Source: Bordetella parapertussis | GTDB taxonomy: Bacteria; Pseudomonadota; Gammaproteobacteria; Burkholderiales; Burkholderiaceae_B | Assembly: GCA_945887835.1 (NCBI GenBank) | Contig: CAMCZQ010000008.1 | Span: forward strand, 1-40,794 | DNA length: 40,794 bases | Direction: 5' to 3' | Part shown: positions 16,491-25,490 of the stretch, piece by piece | How the letters are laid out: every line of letters begins with the position of its first letter | Position numbering within the stretch: the stretch's first letter is position 1 | Program-made: the position numbers and the translations under genes | The notes under the pieces: model-generated | Told to the model about the DNA's origin: nothing | The model's database searches: none | The model's input: the letters and a program-made list of their open reading frames with translations, nothing else

Positions 16491-16671
16491 GTACGTCTCC
16501 GGTTGGGTTTGTAGTTACGCCGCGTTTTTATTGATGATTCAGTGTAGGGGAATCAAGCAATAAAACATCTTGGGGTTAACCATGTGTGCGTAAGCTGCGA
16601 GCAAGTTTTGAGGCGTCTGCTCCCAACTTTTTGAAGACTTGCCCGCTACAAAAGGAACCAGAGCGCGAAAA

Positions 16672-17550
16672 CTAGCCTGCCGCTTGAATCTTGTCTTGCG
16701 TCTTGGTATCAAAGTCGCTGGCATCATGACGCTCACGCAGCTGCTCTGAAGGCTCGCCCTGCATGCGGTTAACCATGCGACCACGCTTAACAGCGGGCCG
16801 ACTGTAAATGGTCTCGGCCCAGCGTTGAACGTGTTTGTAGTCTTGCACGCTCAAAAATTCGGCCGCTGTGCCATACAGCCAACCCTTTACAAGCCCGCCG
16901 TACCACGGAAACACCGCAATATCGGCGATCGTATATTGGTCGCCGCCAAGGTATTCGCTGACAGCCAAGCGACGTTCAAGCACATCAAGCTGCCGTTTGG
17001 TTTCCATCGAAAAACGATCAATTGCGTACTCAAACTTAGCCGGCGCGTAAGCGTAGAAGTGTCCAAACCCACCGCCCAAATACGGTGCACTGCCCATTTG
17101 CCAGAACAGCCAGTTCAACGTCTCGGTGCGTGCTGGGCCGTCTTTAGGCAGAAAGGCTTGAAATTTTTCAGCCAGGTAAAGCAAGATCGCGCCAGATTCA
17201 AACACACGCACTGGTTGTGTACCGCTGCGATCAAACAGCGCCGGGATTTTTGAGTTTGGATTAACGTCAACAAACCCCGAACCGAACTGATCGCCGTCAC
17301 GGATGTTGATCAACCACGCGTCGTATTCAGCGCCCTTATGCCCAAGCGCCAGCAACTCTTCAAGCAAGATCGTGACCTTGACGCCATTGGGTGTGCCTAA
17401 CGAATAGAGTTGCAAAGGGTGCTTGCCAATTGGCAGTGTTTTATCGTGCGTGGGCCCGGCGATCGGACGATTGATGCTCGCAAAAGCGCCGCCACTGGGC
17501 TGATCCCAAGTCCAGACTTTTGGGGGAACGTAATCTTTAGAATCTGTCAT
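16672..17550 (-). CDS. yghU: YghU-type glutathione S-transferase / disulfide-bond oxidoreductase
   Basis: This 292-residue cytosolic GST superfamily member closely resembles E. coli YghU (about 288 residues), a glutathione-dependent disulfide reductase. It shows the long N-terminal extension (YVPPKVWTWDQPSGG), then the thioredoxin-like domain with SLGTPNGVKVTILLEE and NPNSKIPAL, an ESGAILLYLAEK segment, and an all-helical C-terminal domain with YTIADIAVFPW. The ATG at 17550 (MTDSKDY) is chosen; the open frame starts earlier at a poor codon. It is monocistronic as far as can be seen. Confidence 0.9.
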   Translation of the reverse strand: MTDSKDYVPPKVWTWDQPSGGAFASINRPIAGPTHDKTLPIGKHPLQLYSLGTPNGVKVTILLEELLALGHKGAEYDAWLINIRDGDQFGSGFVDVNPNSKIPALFDRSGTQPVRVFESGAILLYLAEKFQAFLPKDGPARTETLNWLFWQMGSAPYLGGGFGHFYAYAPAKFEYAIDRFSMETKRQLDVLERRLAVSEYLGGDQYTIADIAVFPWYGGLVKGWLYGTAAEFLSVQDYKHVQRWAETIYSRPAVKRGRMVNRMQGEPSEQLRERHDASDFDTKTQDKIQAAG

Positions 17551-17634
17551 GGTGTTTGTCTCTTTTTTTGTGGCGGGGGCACAGTGCCGCGGAAGCGATT
17601 GCAAACAGATAGATTAACCGCTATCCCAATGCTG

Positions 17635-17784
17635 TCAAACCCCAGCTAAACGCTCGACCTTAGAAACATCCTGCTCCGGCTGGACATTAACTTTATGCGT
17701 AGGGAGGGTTTGCTTGCCCGCACGGGCATCGGACAGCGCATCAAAGCCTTCAGTCAATTCGGTAAACAAATCACGCTTTTTCAT
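17635..17784 (-). pseudogene. Shortened XRE/HigA-like antitoxin gene
   Basis: A 49-codon ORF starts MKKRDLFTELTEGFDAL and continues SDARAGKQTLPTHKVNV, the N-terminal signature of HTH-type antitoxins that usually run about 100 residues. It ends KVERLAGV, like the ending of the same family. The helix-turn-helix segment between them is missing, which suggests an internal deletion rather than simple truncation. No toxin gene is adjacent. It may still be translated, but DNA binding would be lost. Confidence 0.55.
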
Positions 17785-17979
17785 CTTTACCCATTAAGTT
17801 ATGCTTTCAATATACCGATAAATGGACGGGAGTTACAGCGTTACTGTTGACAATAAATACTATTGTGCCATCGAGCCAACGGCAACGGACGCCCCTCCCT
17901 CCTGGATAATTTACACATTGATACAGACTCGCCCGACACTTTGACCCACAATGCAGCCCTTGTCATTTGGAACGAAAAA

Positions 17980-18159
17980 ATGTCACTGAAGAAATCCTTG
18001 CACAATCATTCACTGAAATTAAACGAACTATCACCGTCTACGCTTAACCCAGAGATGCAATGGCTCAGAGATCAACTTCTTGAAGGTGCTGCCTCAGAGC
18101 CAGGCGAACATTTCAGCAAAGAATACTTTCGTAAATTGATCAACCGTCGCAAGCAGTAG
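17980..18159 (+). CDS. Small ParD-like ORF (possibly a remnant)
   Basis: This 59-residue ORF starts at ATG 17980 with GGAA upstream; the frame is open back to 17863 without good start context. The C-terminal half (MQWLRDQLLEGAASEPGEHF then SKEYFRKL) resembles the C-terminus of ParD-family antitoxins, though the N-terminal ribbon-helix-helix is not evident. After the stop, GGGAG and then TTG CTG ACA ATC GTC CTT TGA could be the first codons of a lost ParE toxin, followed by KRAQIAS in frame. A short dyad ACAATA-N5-TATTGT lies at 17850-17866. The identity is tentative. Confidence 0.4.
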   Translation: MSLKKSLHNHSLKLNELSPSTLNPEMQWLRDQLLEGAASEPGEHFSKEYFRKLINRRKQ

Positions 18160-18220
18160 GGAGATCACTCTTGCTGACAATCGTCCTTTGAAAAAGGGCC
18201 CAAATCGCTAGCCCTTGCTC

Positions 18221-18247
18221 AAAAAAACAAGGGGCTCCGAAGAGCCC
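18221..18247 (-). terminator. Intrinsic terminator of ychF
   Basis: On the minus strand GGGCTC-TTCG-GAGCCC is followed by CTTG and seven Ts. It lies about 50 bp past the ychF stop. The UUCG tetraloop is a classic stable loop. Confidence 0.85.
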
Positions 18248-18296
18248 GTATGCCTAACAGTCGAAACCATCAGGCGGTAGTTTAATTAGCGCGTTT

Positions 18297-19388
18297 TTAA
18301 ACGTTGAACAAAAAATTCATCACATCCCCATCTTGTACGACATACTCTTTACCTTCAGCGCGCATCTTACCGGCTTCTTTGGCGCCTTGCTCGCCTTTGA
18401 AGGTAATGAAATCTTCATAGGCAATCGTTTGCGCGCGAATAAAGCCACGCTCAAAATCCGTGTGAATCACGCCGGCGGCTTGTGGGCCGGTAGCGCCGAT
18501 GGGGACTGTCCAAGCACGTACTTCTTTCACGCCTGCGGTGAAATACGTTTGCAAGCCTAACAAGGTGAAAGCGCCGCGAATCAGGCGGTTTAAGCCTGGC
18601 TCTTGCATGCCCATGTCTTCAAGAAACACGGCCTTATCTTCGTCCGGGAGTTCTGCAATTTCGGATTCGATCGATGCGCAAATCGCCACGACTGGTGCAT
18701 TGCGGGCGGCGGCGTACTCAGTCAAGCGATCGAGCATCGGGTTATCTTTAAAGCCGTGATCACTCACGTTGCCGACGTACATGGCGGGTTTGGCGGTGAT
18801 AAAGCAGAAAGGCGCAATCAAGGCCATGTCTTCGTCTGACAAGCCAAGCGCACGAATCGGTTGAGCGTCGTCCAATTGTTTGATCACAACTTCAAGAATC
18901 GCGACAACTTTTTGTGCGTCTTTATCGCCCGAGCGAGCGGTTTTTTGATGGCGATGCAAAGCTTTTTCAGCGGTTTGCATGTCGGCCAAGGCAAGCTCGG
19001 TTTCAATCACTTGGATATCAGAAATCGGATCGACACGGCCCGCGACGTGGATGACGTTATCGTCTTCAAAGCAACGCACCACGTTAATGATGGCATTGGT
19101 TTCGCGGATGTGTGACAAGAACTGATTGCCCAGACCTTCACCTTGGCTGGCGCCAGCCACCAAGCCTGCGATATCCACAAATTCAACCGTGGCGTGCAAG
19201 ATGCGCTCGGGGTTGACGATTTTGGCGAGCTTGCCCAAACGCGCGTCAGGCACCTCGACCACGCCCACGTTGGGCTCGATCGTGCAAAACGGATAGTTTT
19301 CGGCGGCGATACCGGCCTTGGTAAGGGCATTAAAAAGGGTTGATTTGCCGACGTTGGGCAAACCAACGATGCCACATTGCAGAGCCAT
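18297..19388 (-). CDS. ychF: Ribosome-associated P-loop ATPase YchF (OLA1 family)
   Basis: This 363-residue cytoplasmic protein is of full family length. The G1 motif is [14 protein letters not shown] (residues 8-21), followed by [10 protein letters not shown] and [17 protein letters not shown] (G3). The G4 position reads [11 protein letters not shown] rather than NKxD, as expected for the ATP-preferring OLA1/YchF family. A TGS domain ends the protein ([20 protein letters not shown] to VMNFLFNV). It binds ribosomes and affects stress responses in E. coli (established). In betaproteobacteria it usually lies alone or near pth; here pth is about 2.5 kb away. Confidence 0.96.
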   Translation of the reverse strand: MALQCGIVGLPNVGKSTLFNALTKAGIAAENYPFCTIEPNVGVVEVPDARLGKLAKIVNPERILHATVEFVDIAGLVAGASQGEGLGNQFLSHIRETNAIINVVRCFEDDNVIHVAGRVDPISDIQVIETELALADMQTAEKALHRHQKTARSGDKDAQKVVAILEVVIKQLDDAQPIRALGLSDEDMALIAPFCFITAKPAMYVGNVSDHGFKDNPMLDRLTEYAAARNAPVVAICASIESEIAELPDEDKAVFLEDMGMQEPGLNRLIRGAFTLLGLQTYFTAGVKEVRAWTVPIGATGPQAAGVIHTDFERGFIRAQTIAYEDFITFKGEQGAKEAGKMRAEGKEYVVQDGDVMNFLFNV

Positions 19389-19533
19389 GAGAATCCCGAA
19401 AATCTAGTAAGTGAAGACTGCTTATAGAATGAGAGTTTAACCGCTGTCACCAAGGGTGCTGTCGGCATAGCCACCTCTGCCATGTTTATCACTGCCAAAG
19501 TTCTGCGCCAACGGATTCTTTTGCTCGTTTACA

Positions 19534-19567
19534 CATGACTTTCGCTTGTTTGCCCATGACTTTCGCT
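19534..19567 (+). repeat. 13-bp direct repeat, 21-bp period
   Basis: CATGACTTTCGCT occurs at 19534-19546 and 19555-19567, exactly two helical turns apart, in the gap between divergent ychF and the acyl-CoA ligase and just upstream of the ligase start. The spacing would place two protein-binding sites on the same DNA face. It could also be a chance short duplication. Confidence 0.5.
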
Positions 19568-19578
19568 CACTCTTTCTG

Positions 19579-21168
19579 ATGAAATTACCTGACCTTTTAG
19601 CCCAGCCGAACGGCTCGCTGCCCACACTTCTTAGCGCCGTGGCGCAACTCCGCCCAGAGCATCCAGCGCTGATCCTAAATGGGGTCACGCTGAACTATCG
19701 CGAGTTTGATCACTTGGTGTCGCGCGCAGCCTCAAGCCTGCAGCGTGATGGCATGCAGCCTGGGGATGTCATTGCGGCCTGCGCAGGTACCTCGCTTGAG
19801 TACGTTGCCTTGTATTTTGGCGTGCTGCGGGCAGGCGGCGTGATGACGCCTTTGCCGCCTTCGGCGACCGCTCAAAATCTGACCGGAATGCTGGCAAACT
19901 CTGAGGCGCGGTGGCTGTTTTTAGATCAGCCTGTCGCCCAGGCCTGGAGTCTTGAAGGTTTTGTGCCCGCGGCCAAGGCCGGCGAGGCGCCCGTTGCCCT
20001 CAAAAAGGTCTGGTTTGATTTGACAACAGGCCCCAACAGTTGGCCGCAGTGGTTAGGCACGCAGGCTAATCCTAAGCCTGTCGCCAACGACCCCGATCGG
20101 GCTTTCAATCTGATTTACTCGTCGGGCACGACGGGTGTGCCCAAAGGCATCGTGCAGCCGTGTTCAATGCGCTGGTCGCAAACCCAGCGCGCTGCAGCTA
20201 GCGGCATCGGCTTTGCGTCGGTTTTGCTGCTGTCTACCCCGCTTTACTCAAACACAACGCTGGTACCTCTTTTGCCGGGCTTGGCACTTGGTGCCACGGC
20301 TGTTCTGATGAGCAAGTTCGACACGCGTCAGTATCTTGCTTTGGCCACGCGCCATCGCGCCACGCACACCGTGATGGTACCGGTGCAGTATCAGCGTTTG
20401 CTGGATGACCCGACCTTTGATGCGCATGATTTATCTTCACTGCGCATCAAAGGCTCAACCAGCGCGCCCTTTAGTGCCGCGCTTAAGGCCGAGGTCTTGC
20501 AGCGTTGGCCAGGCGAACTCAATGATGTGTATGGCATGACCGAAGGCGGTGTGCGCTGCGAACTCAAAGCGCATCTGCACCCCAACAAACTCCACACGAT
20601 TGGCCAGCCGTCAGCTGGACATGATCTGCGACTGATTGATGACAACGGGGTCGAAGTGCCTGCAGGCCATACAGGCGAAATCGTGGGTAGTGCTTCTGCC
20701 ATGATGAAGGGCTATCACGGCCTACCTGAAAAAACCCGCGAAATTGAATGGTTTGATTCAACCGGCAAACGCTTTATCCGCACGGGTGACATCGGCCGCT
20801 TTGACGAAGACGGCTTTGTGATTTTGTCAGACCGCAAAAAAGATATGGTGATTTCGGGTGGCTTCAATATTTATCCAAGTGACCTTGAAGCAGAGCTTGA
20901 ACAGCACCCTGAGGTAGCCGAGGCTGCCGTAGTTGGCGTGCCCTCACGTGCCTGGGGCGAAACGCCTATTGGTTACGTTGTCTTGCGCCCCAACGCAAAC
21001 ATTACCAAAGAGGCGCTACTGGGGTGGGTCAATGGGCGTTTAGGCAAAACGCAGCGCTTGGCAGACCTACTGTTTATTGCCGATCTGCCTCGCAACGAAA
21101 TTGGCAAAACGCTGAAGCGGCAATTGCGCGAACAGTATGTAGCAGAGCAGCAATTACCAACGATCTAG
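19579..21168 (+). CDS. Acyl-CoA synthetase/ligase (AMP-binding, class I adenylate-forming)
   Basis: This 529-residue ligase activates a carboxylate with ATP and transfers it to CoA. Motifs are the P-loop-like YSSGTTGVPKG (around residue 184), NDVYGMTEGG (the YGxTE motif), RTGDIGRFDEDGF, the hinge DRKKDMVISGGFNIYP, and the catalytic lysine in NEIGKTLKR near the C-terminus. ATG 19579 is preferred because the protein then begins MKLPDLLAQ, typical of the family; an upstream in-frame start exists but has no ribosome site. It stands alone, so the acid cannot be assigned; fatty or aromatic acids are both possible. Confidence 0.88.
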   Translation: MKLPDLLAQPNGSLPTLLSAVAQLRPEHPALILNGVTLNYREFDHLVSRAASSLQRDGMQPGDVIAACAGTSLEYVALYFGVLRAGGVMTPLPPSATAQNLTGMLANSEARWLFLDQPVAQAWSLEGFVPAAKAGEAPVALKKVWFDLTTGPNSWPQWLGTQANPKPVANDPDRAFNLIYSSGTTGVPKGIVQPCSMRWSQTQRAAASGIGFASVLLLSTPLYSNTTLVPLLPGLALGATAVLMSKFDTRQYLALATRHRATHTVMVPVQYQRLLDDPTFDAHDLSSLRIKGSTSAPFSAALKAEVLQRWPGELNDVYGMTEGGVRCELKAHLHPNKLHTIGQPSAGHDLRLIDDNGVEVPAGHTGEIVGSASAMMKGYHGLPEKTREIEWFDSTGKRFIRTGDIGRFDEDGFVILSDRKKDMVISGGFNIYPSDLEAELEQHPEVAEAAVVGVPSRAWGETPIGYVVLRPNANITKEALLGWVNGRLGKTQRLADLLFIADLPRNEIGKTLKRQLREQYVAEQQLPTI

Positions 21169-21179
21169 CGTTGGTCGAT

Positions 21180-21929
21180 TTACAAATTTGAGTCACCCAA
21201 CAGCTGCAAGGCCAACCAGGCCACGCTCAAAGGCCCCGCATTAAAAATACCATGCAACAGCATGGTGGCGCCGATGCCGCGTTGCACGCGGATCCAACTC
21301 AATACCAACCCCGTCACCCATTGTGGTGCAACCAACACCACCATCATCCACCAGGCCATTTCGTCAAAGACAAAATTTTTGATATGAAGCGCAGCAAACG
21401 CCAAGACCGATAGATGCAAGACCCACGGAAACGCCGCGCGATAGCGGCGCAACCATTGATAACCGGTAGCGCTGGGCGTATGCGTGCGCGCGCTTAGCCA
21501 CCAGACGGTCAACACCGCCAATACCAACAAGCTACTCGCCCACCACGCTACGCCATTGAGCAAAACAAACACCATCAAGGGCACCAGCCCAAGCGCCATC
21601 GCAGGCCGGCGCAAGCCAAACCGAAACAGCATTTCTTCGACAATGGGCGCCCATAAAATGGCCTGCAACCAAGGTAAGTTATGCACGCTGATGCGATGAG
21701 CCGCACCACTGAGTTCAAACACAACCAACACGAGCGGACCCAGCACCAAGATGTTGAGCACCCAAAGTGCTGCCGCCCAGGCCAGCAAGCGAGGCAAGCG
21801 AATATTGGGCCACCAATCAGCCAACCAGCCCGTGACCGCCAAGCTACGCGGCACCCGCCTAGCAAGACTTGGCCGCCGTACAAACAGCAAAAACTGCTTA
21901 AAGTCGTCGCGAAACCGCTGCGCCGTCAT
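21180..21929 (-). CDS. CPBP family intramembrane metalloprotease
   Basis: This 249-residue polytopic protein has about seven hydrophobic segments and the three CPBP/ABI motifs: [10 protein letters not shown] (EExxxR), FAALHI (FxxxH) and LLHGIFNA (HxxxN). Together these form the membrane-embedded metal site of the Rce1-like family. Its start overlaps the pth stop (ATGA), so it is co-translated with peptidyl-tRNA hydrolase. Members process prenylated proteins in eukaryotes or bacteriocin-related substrates in bacteria; the substrate here is unknown. Confidence 0.85.
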   Translation of the reverse strand: MTAQRFRDDFKQFLLFVRRPSLARRVPRSLAVTGWLADWWPNIRLPRLLAWAAALWVLNILVLGPLVLVVFELSGAAHRISVHNLPWLQAILWAPIVEEMLFRFGLRRPAMALGLVPLMVFVLLNGVAWWASSLLVLAVLTVWWLSARTHTPSATGYQWLRRYRAAFPWVLHLSVLAFAALHIKNFVFDEMAWWMMVVLVAPQWVTGLVLSWIRVQRGIGATMLLHGIFNAGPLSVAWLALQLLGDSNL

Positions 21930-22522
21930 GCAGGGTTGTCGCGATGCAATTGTCCCGTGGCTTTAGAAAACTCGCCAGATAAAAAAAATGGAATCACCGC
22001 ACGGCAACGGGTCACGCAATCATCGATGGCAGTTTGATCTTCGCGGCGCGGCGCATGCAATACAAAATCTGCCACCTCTTGCACTAAAGACGAAGTGCGA
22101 GGGTGCCCGATGCCAAGGCGCAATCGCCAAAAATTTGCGCTACCCAACACCGTTTCAATATCGCGCAAGCCATTATGACCGGCGTGGCCACCACCTTGCT
22201 TGACCTTCACCTGACCGGGCATCAAATCGAGCTCATCGTGCAGCACCAAGATGTTTTCTGGGACGAGCTTATAAAAACGTGCTAACGAGCCTACGCACTG
22301 CCCTGACTTGTTCATAAACGTTTGCGGCTTGGCTAAAAACACCTGGTCGTTGGCAACACGGGTTTTTGCCACCAGGCCAAAGAATGTTTTTTCGTGCACG
22401 AAGTTTGTTTTCAAATCGCTTGCGATGTCATCCACCAACCAAAAGCCAGCGTTATGACGTGTTTTTGCGTATTCGTTACCTGGGTTACCCAGGCCAACAA
22501 TCAATTTAATGGGTATCGACAT
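21926..22522 (-). CDS. pth: Peptidyl-tRNA hydrolase
   Basis: This 198-residue cytoplasmic enzyme releases peptides from prematurely dropped peptidyl-tRNA. Key residues are visible: [18 protein letters not shown] with the catalytic His, FMNKSG with the Asn, and [10 protein letters not shown] with the Asp. The ATG at 22522 begins [13 protein letters not shown]; the longer frame to 22549 lacks support. It follows rplY through a terminator-like hairpin and is coupled to the CPBP protease gene downstream. Confidence 0.96.
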   Translation of the reverse strand: MSIPIKLIVGLGNPGNEYAKTRHNAGFWLVDDIASDLKTNFVHEKTFFGLVAKTRVANDQVFLAKPQTFMNKSGQCVGSLARFYKLVPENILVLHDELDLMPGQVKVKQGGGHAGHNGLRDIETVLGSANFWRLRLGIGHPRTSSLVQEVADFVLHAPRREDQTAIDDCVTRCRAVIPFFLSGEFSKATGQLHRDNPA

Positions 22523-22538
22523 GTTTGCATTAGAAAGC

Positions 22539-22575
22539 AAAACCCCCACCGGCGCAAAGCTTGGATGGGGGTTTT
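22539..22575 (-). terminator. Terminator-like hairpin between rplY and pth
   Basis: A perfect 10-bp stem AAAACCCCCA/TGGGGGTTTT with a 17-nt loop ends in four Ts then GCTTT on the minus strand. The rplY stop is 53 bp upstream of it and the pth start 17 bp downstream. The short U-run suggests partial termination, giving more L25 than Pth. Confidence 0.7.
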
Positions 22576-22627
22576 GTTAAAGATAACTGACAAGACAGGC
22601 TCTTGGCAGAACCTAAACACGACTCGC

Positions 22628-23266
22628 TTAAGCGGCTGGGGTAGCACCTGCGGCTGGCGCAGCACCTGCAGCTGGCTTGTCATCCTCTGCGTCATCGGCT
22701 GGGCCACCTTTAACTAAGGCTGTTGCCAACACGGGGTTGGCATCGCCACGGTGCGCAAGATACGTCACGCCCTGAGGTAGTGTAATGTCAGCCAAATGAA
22801 TTGACGCACCCGCCACCAAGTTGGTGAGGTCCACTTCAATAAATTGAGGCAAATCAGCTGGCAGACAAGTCACTTCGATCTCGGTGAACAGATGCGAAAT
22901 GATGGCTGCACTCATTTTGACGGCGGGCGAAGTCTCGGCATTGGTAAAGTGCAATGGCACTTTAGTGTGCAGTTTTTGATTCGCATCAATGCGCTGAAAA
23001 TCGATGTGCATGACGATTTGTTTGTAGGGATGCCACTGCACTGAACGCAGCAACACTTGTTGGCTTTTGCCCTCAAGCTGCATGTCAAGAATGGATGAGT
23101 GAAATAACTCTTTACGCAAGGCGTGGTAAATCTCGTTGTGATCGAGTTCGATATTAGCGGGCTGCTCTTTGCCACCGTAAACGATGGCTGGGACACGGCT
23201 CGCACGGCGCAGGCGGCGGCTCGCACTCGTTCCCTGTACGCTGCGTGGGGTTGCATTAAATTGCAT
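22628..23266 (-). CDS. rplY: 50S ribosomal protein L25 (TL5/CTC form)
   Basis: This 212-residue 5S rRNA-binding protein is in the long, two-domain CTC form rather than the short E. coli form. The start [13 protein letters not shown] with RRLRR and VPAIVYGG is characteristic, and it ends in an alanine-rich low-complexity tail. ATG 23266 has GGAG 6 nt upstream; the open frame reaches 23359 through the structured leader, which is not coding. It lies downstream of prs, as in many betaproteobacteria. Confidence 0.95.
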   Translation of the reverse strand: MQFNATPRSVQGTSASRRLRRASRVPAIVYGGKEQPANIELDHNEIYHALRKELFHSSILDMQLEGKSQQVLLRSVQWHPYKQIVMHIDFQRIDANQKLHTKVPLHFTNAETSPAVKMSAAIISHLFTEIEVTCLPADLPQFIEVDLTNLVAGASIHLADITLPQGVTYLAHRGDANPVLATALVKGGPADDAEDDKPAAGAAPAAGATPAA

Positions 23267-23281
23267 GAAATACTCCAAAGT

Positions 23282-23384
23282 GGGTGTCAGACACCCGGTT
23301 AATGCACTGCTCGACACCGAGCAGTGATGTTGCAGACCACCGCGACCAGTCGCCTGCAAATTTTTTAAGCCAGCCTAAGCTGGC
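23282..23384 (-). promoter_or_regulatory. Structured prs-rplY intergenic leader with three hairpins
   Basis: On the minus strand, after the prs stop, three perfect stems occur in order: GCCAGC-TTAG-GCTGGC (23369-23384), CACTGCTCG-GTGT-CGAGCAGTG (23305-23326, 9 bp) and GGGTG-TCTGA-CACCC (within 23282-23296). The last ends only about 10 nt before the rplY ribosome site. None is followed by a U-run, so they look like leader or RNA-stability structures rather than terminators. Autoregulation by L25 is conceivable but not shown. Confidence 0.5.
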
Positions 23385-23390
23385 CTTCCC

Positions 23391-24341
23391 TCAATCGATA
23401 AACAACGAACTAACAGACTCGGCATTTGAAATACGTAGGATGGTTTCACCTAAAAGCGCCGCACACGAAAGCTGGCGGACTTTGCTGCAAGCCCGCGCTT
23501 CGTCAGACAGTGGAATGGTATCGGTGACAACAAGCTCAGTGAGTTCAGACGCTTGGATTCGCTCGATCGCACCGCCCGACAACACAGCATGCGTACAGTA
23601 GGCATACACGCTGCCCGCACCACGCTCTTTAAGCGCTTGCGCCGCTTTGCAAAGCGTACCAGCGGTGTCGACCATGTCGTCCATAATTAAACAGGTGCGC
23701 CCATCCACCTCGCCGATAATATTCATCACTTCAGAGACGTTAGCCTTGGGCCGGCGCTTATCGATGATGGCCAGATCGGCTTCAAGCTGCTTGGCCAACG
23801 CGCGTGCGCGCACAACGCCGCCAATGTCGGGCGAAACAACAACCAGATTTGACAGATTACGGCGCCAGATATCACCTAGCAAAATTGGGCCGGCATAAAT
23901 GTTATCGACCGGAATATCAAAAAAACCTTGAATCTGGTCTGCGTGAAGATCCATGGTTAACACGCGATTGACGCCCGCCACTTGCAGCATGTTGGCCACG
24001 ACTTTGGCCGAGATCGCGACGCGGGCAGAACGGGGGCGACGATCTTGACGACCGTAACCAAAGTAAGGAATCGCTGCCGTGATACGACCTGCTGACGCGC
24101 GCCGCAAGGCGTCGATCATTACCATGATCTCCATCAGGTTGTCATTGGTAGGTGCGCAGGTAGGCTGAAGCACGAAGACGTCTTTACCGCGCACGTTTTC
24201 GTTGATTTCAACCATGACCTCGCCGTCTGAAAAGCGGCCCACAGACATTTTGCCCAGAGACATGTCCAGATGATTAACCACATCGACAGCCAGTCGGGTG
24301 TTGGCTGTGCCGGTAAAGATCATAAAACTATCGTTGGCCAT
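23391..24341 (-). CDS. prs: Ribose-phosphate diphosphokinase (PRPP synthetase)
   Basis: This 316-residue class I PRPP synthetase makes PRPP from ribose 5-phosphate and ATP. Motifs include [16 protein letters not shown] near residue 40, [10 protein letters not shown] with the ATP-site residues, [11 protein letters not shown] (Mg/ribose-phosphate loop) and [11 protein letters not shown]. The PRPP-binding segment is [16 protein letters not shown] 24341 gives the normal N-terminus [14 protein letters not shown]. It sits downstream of ispE and tRNA-Gln and upstream of rplY. It is the canonical PRPP source, so the fusion at 4592 would be a second, salvage-type source. Confidence 0.96.
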   Translation of the reverse strand: MANDSFMIFTGTANTRLAVDVVNHLDMSLGKMSVGRFSDGEVMVEINENVRGKDVFVLQPTCAPTNDNLMEIMVMIDALRRASAGRITAAIPYFGYGRQDRRPRSARVAISAKVVANMLQVAGVNRVLTMDLHADQIQGFFDIPVDNIYAGPILLGDIWRRNLSNLVVVSPDIGGVVRARALAKQLEADLAIIDKRRPKANVSEVMNIIGEVDGRTCLIMDDMVDTAGTLCKAAQALKERGAGSVYAYCTHAVLSGGAIERIQASELTELVVTDTIPLSDEARACSKVRQLSCAALLGETILRISNAESVSSLFID

Positions 24342-24465
24342 GGTGGACGCAGTGACAGACTGTAAGTTAAGCAGACAGAAAACAAAAAAGCCGTTGAACG
24401 AAAGCCTTGTATTCTTGGGGGGTGTATCCAAAGGCAAACGGGTTCAGCAGCTACACATTTTGGGG

Positions 24466-24539
24466 CTGGGGAGGAAGGATTCGAACCTTCGCATGCCGGA
24501 ATCAAAATCCGGTGCCTTAACCAGCTTGGCGACTCCCCA
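24466..24539 (-). tRNA. tRNA-Gln (anticodon TTG)
   Basis: A full cloverleaf reads on the minus strand: acceptor TGGGGAG pairing with CTCCCCA, the D-arm region GCCAAGCTGGTTAAGGC, anticodon stem CCGGA/TCCGG with loop TTTTGAT (anticodon at 24503-24505), and T-arm GAAGGTTCGAATCCTTC. The discriminator is G and the following bases are CCC, so CCA is not encoded. The 5' end lies one base from the ispE stop codon, so it is probably excised from the ispE-prs transcript. Confidence 0.96.
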
Positions 24540-24540
24540 A

Positions 24541-25488
24541 CTAACTATCAACCCAGTGCCGAAGCGGATGTTCTGACAACCCCTCACAGACAGACATCGA
24601 CTGGATTGGGTTGAACACCCCCGCCACGGCGGCACTAGAAAAATCTGTACGCGTTTTAGCGAGCAATTTCTGGTGGGCCGCTGTGGCCTGCTGTACGTTT
24701 GCGAAGCCAGCAAAAAAACAGGCGCCGGAGCCTGTCATGCGAACGTTTAAATCGGCCTGTTTAAGCCAAGAAAATGTCTGCTGAACCACCGGATAGCGCT
24801 TTAGTACAACGGGCTGTAAATCATTGCGACCAAAACTTTGCGAAGAACCTGATTTTTGATCAATTTCGCCGTAAAACTCATCAAAGAGTTTGATCCCAGA
24901 AAAGTCCGTCATTTTGACCGGATCGGTGTCTCTTGTCAAATCCGGATCCCCGAAAACAGCGAGTGTAGGCACACTTTGAGCCGGCTGGACAAGCAAGTAG
25001 GCGCGTTGGGGTAACAGCAGGGGGGTCAGTTGCTCGCCGATTCCTTGCGCAAAGGCGTTTTGACCCGCAATAAAGACCGGCACATCTGCGCCGAGCGCAA
25101 GACCGAGGCGCATCAAGGTCTCTCGATTCAGTCGCGTGTTCCAGAGACGATTCAGGGCAATCAACACCGTCGCTGCATCGCTTGAGCCCCCACCTAGCCC
25201 ACCGCCTGCAGGAATATTCTTTTGTACGTTGATCTGGGCACCTTGCGTGACTCCGGTGTGCGCCTGCAAGGCGCGTGCCGCCCGCACCACCAAATCTTGG
25301 TCGTGGGGTACGCCCACCATATCGGTTTCACGAACAATTTTGCCGTCAGTGCGCAAATCAATATGGATTCGGTCAGCTAAATCAATCAAACGAAAGACGG
25401 TTTGTAAAAGATGGTAGCCGTCGGTGCGCCGCCCAACGACGTGCAAAAACAAATTCAGTTTAGCCGGCGCAGGCAGGTCGTACAGCAC
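24541..25488 (-). CDS. ispE: 4-diphosphocytidyl-2-C-methyl-D-erythritol kinase
   Basis: This 315-residue GHMP kinase of the MEP isoprenoid pathway phosphorylates CDP-ME with ATP. It has PAPAKLNLFLHVVGRR with the catalytic Lys near residue 10, DGYHLLQT, and the ATP loop IPAGGGLGGGSSDAA (around 90-104). The C-terminal part includes MTGSGACFF. It starts at GTG 25488, two bases after the lolB stop. The stop abuts the tRNA-Gln gene. Confidence 0.95.
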   Translation of the reverse strand: MLYDLPAPAKLNLFLHVVGRRTDGYHLLQTVFRLIDLADRIHIDLRTDGKIVRETDMVGVPHDQDLVVRAARALQAHTGVTQGAQINVQKNIPAGGGLGGGSSDAATVLIALNRLWNTRLNRETLMRLGLALGADVPVFIAGQNAFAQGIGEQLTPLLLPQRAYLLVQPAQSVPTLAVFGDPDLTRDTDPVKMTDFSGIKLFDEFYGEIDQKSGSSQSFGRNDLQPVVLKRYPVVQQTFSWLKQADLNVRMTGSGACFFAGFANVQQATAAHQKLLAKTRTDFSSAAVAGVFNPIQSMSVCEGLSEHPLRHWVDS

Positions 25489-25490
25489 GA

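Noticed and set aside
16535-16555. TGATTC-N9-GAATCA dyad upstream of dctP
   Set aside because: Six-base arms with long spacer and no accompanying promoter of good quality.
17850-17866. Short dyad ACAATA-N5-TATTGT between the small antitoxin-like genes
   Set aside because: Only 6-bp AT-rich arms, which are expected by chance; noted with the small ORF but not called as an operator.
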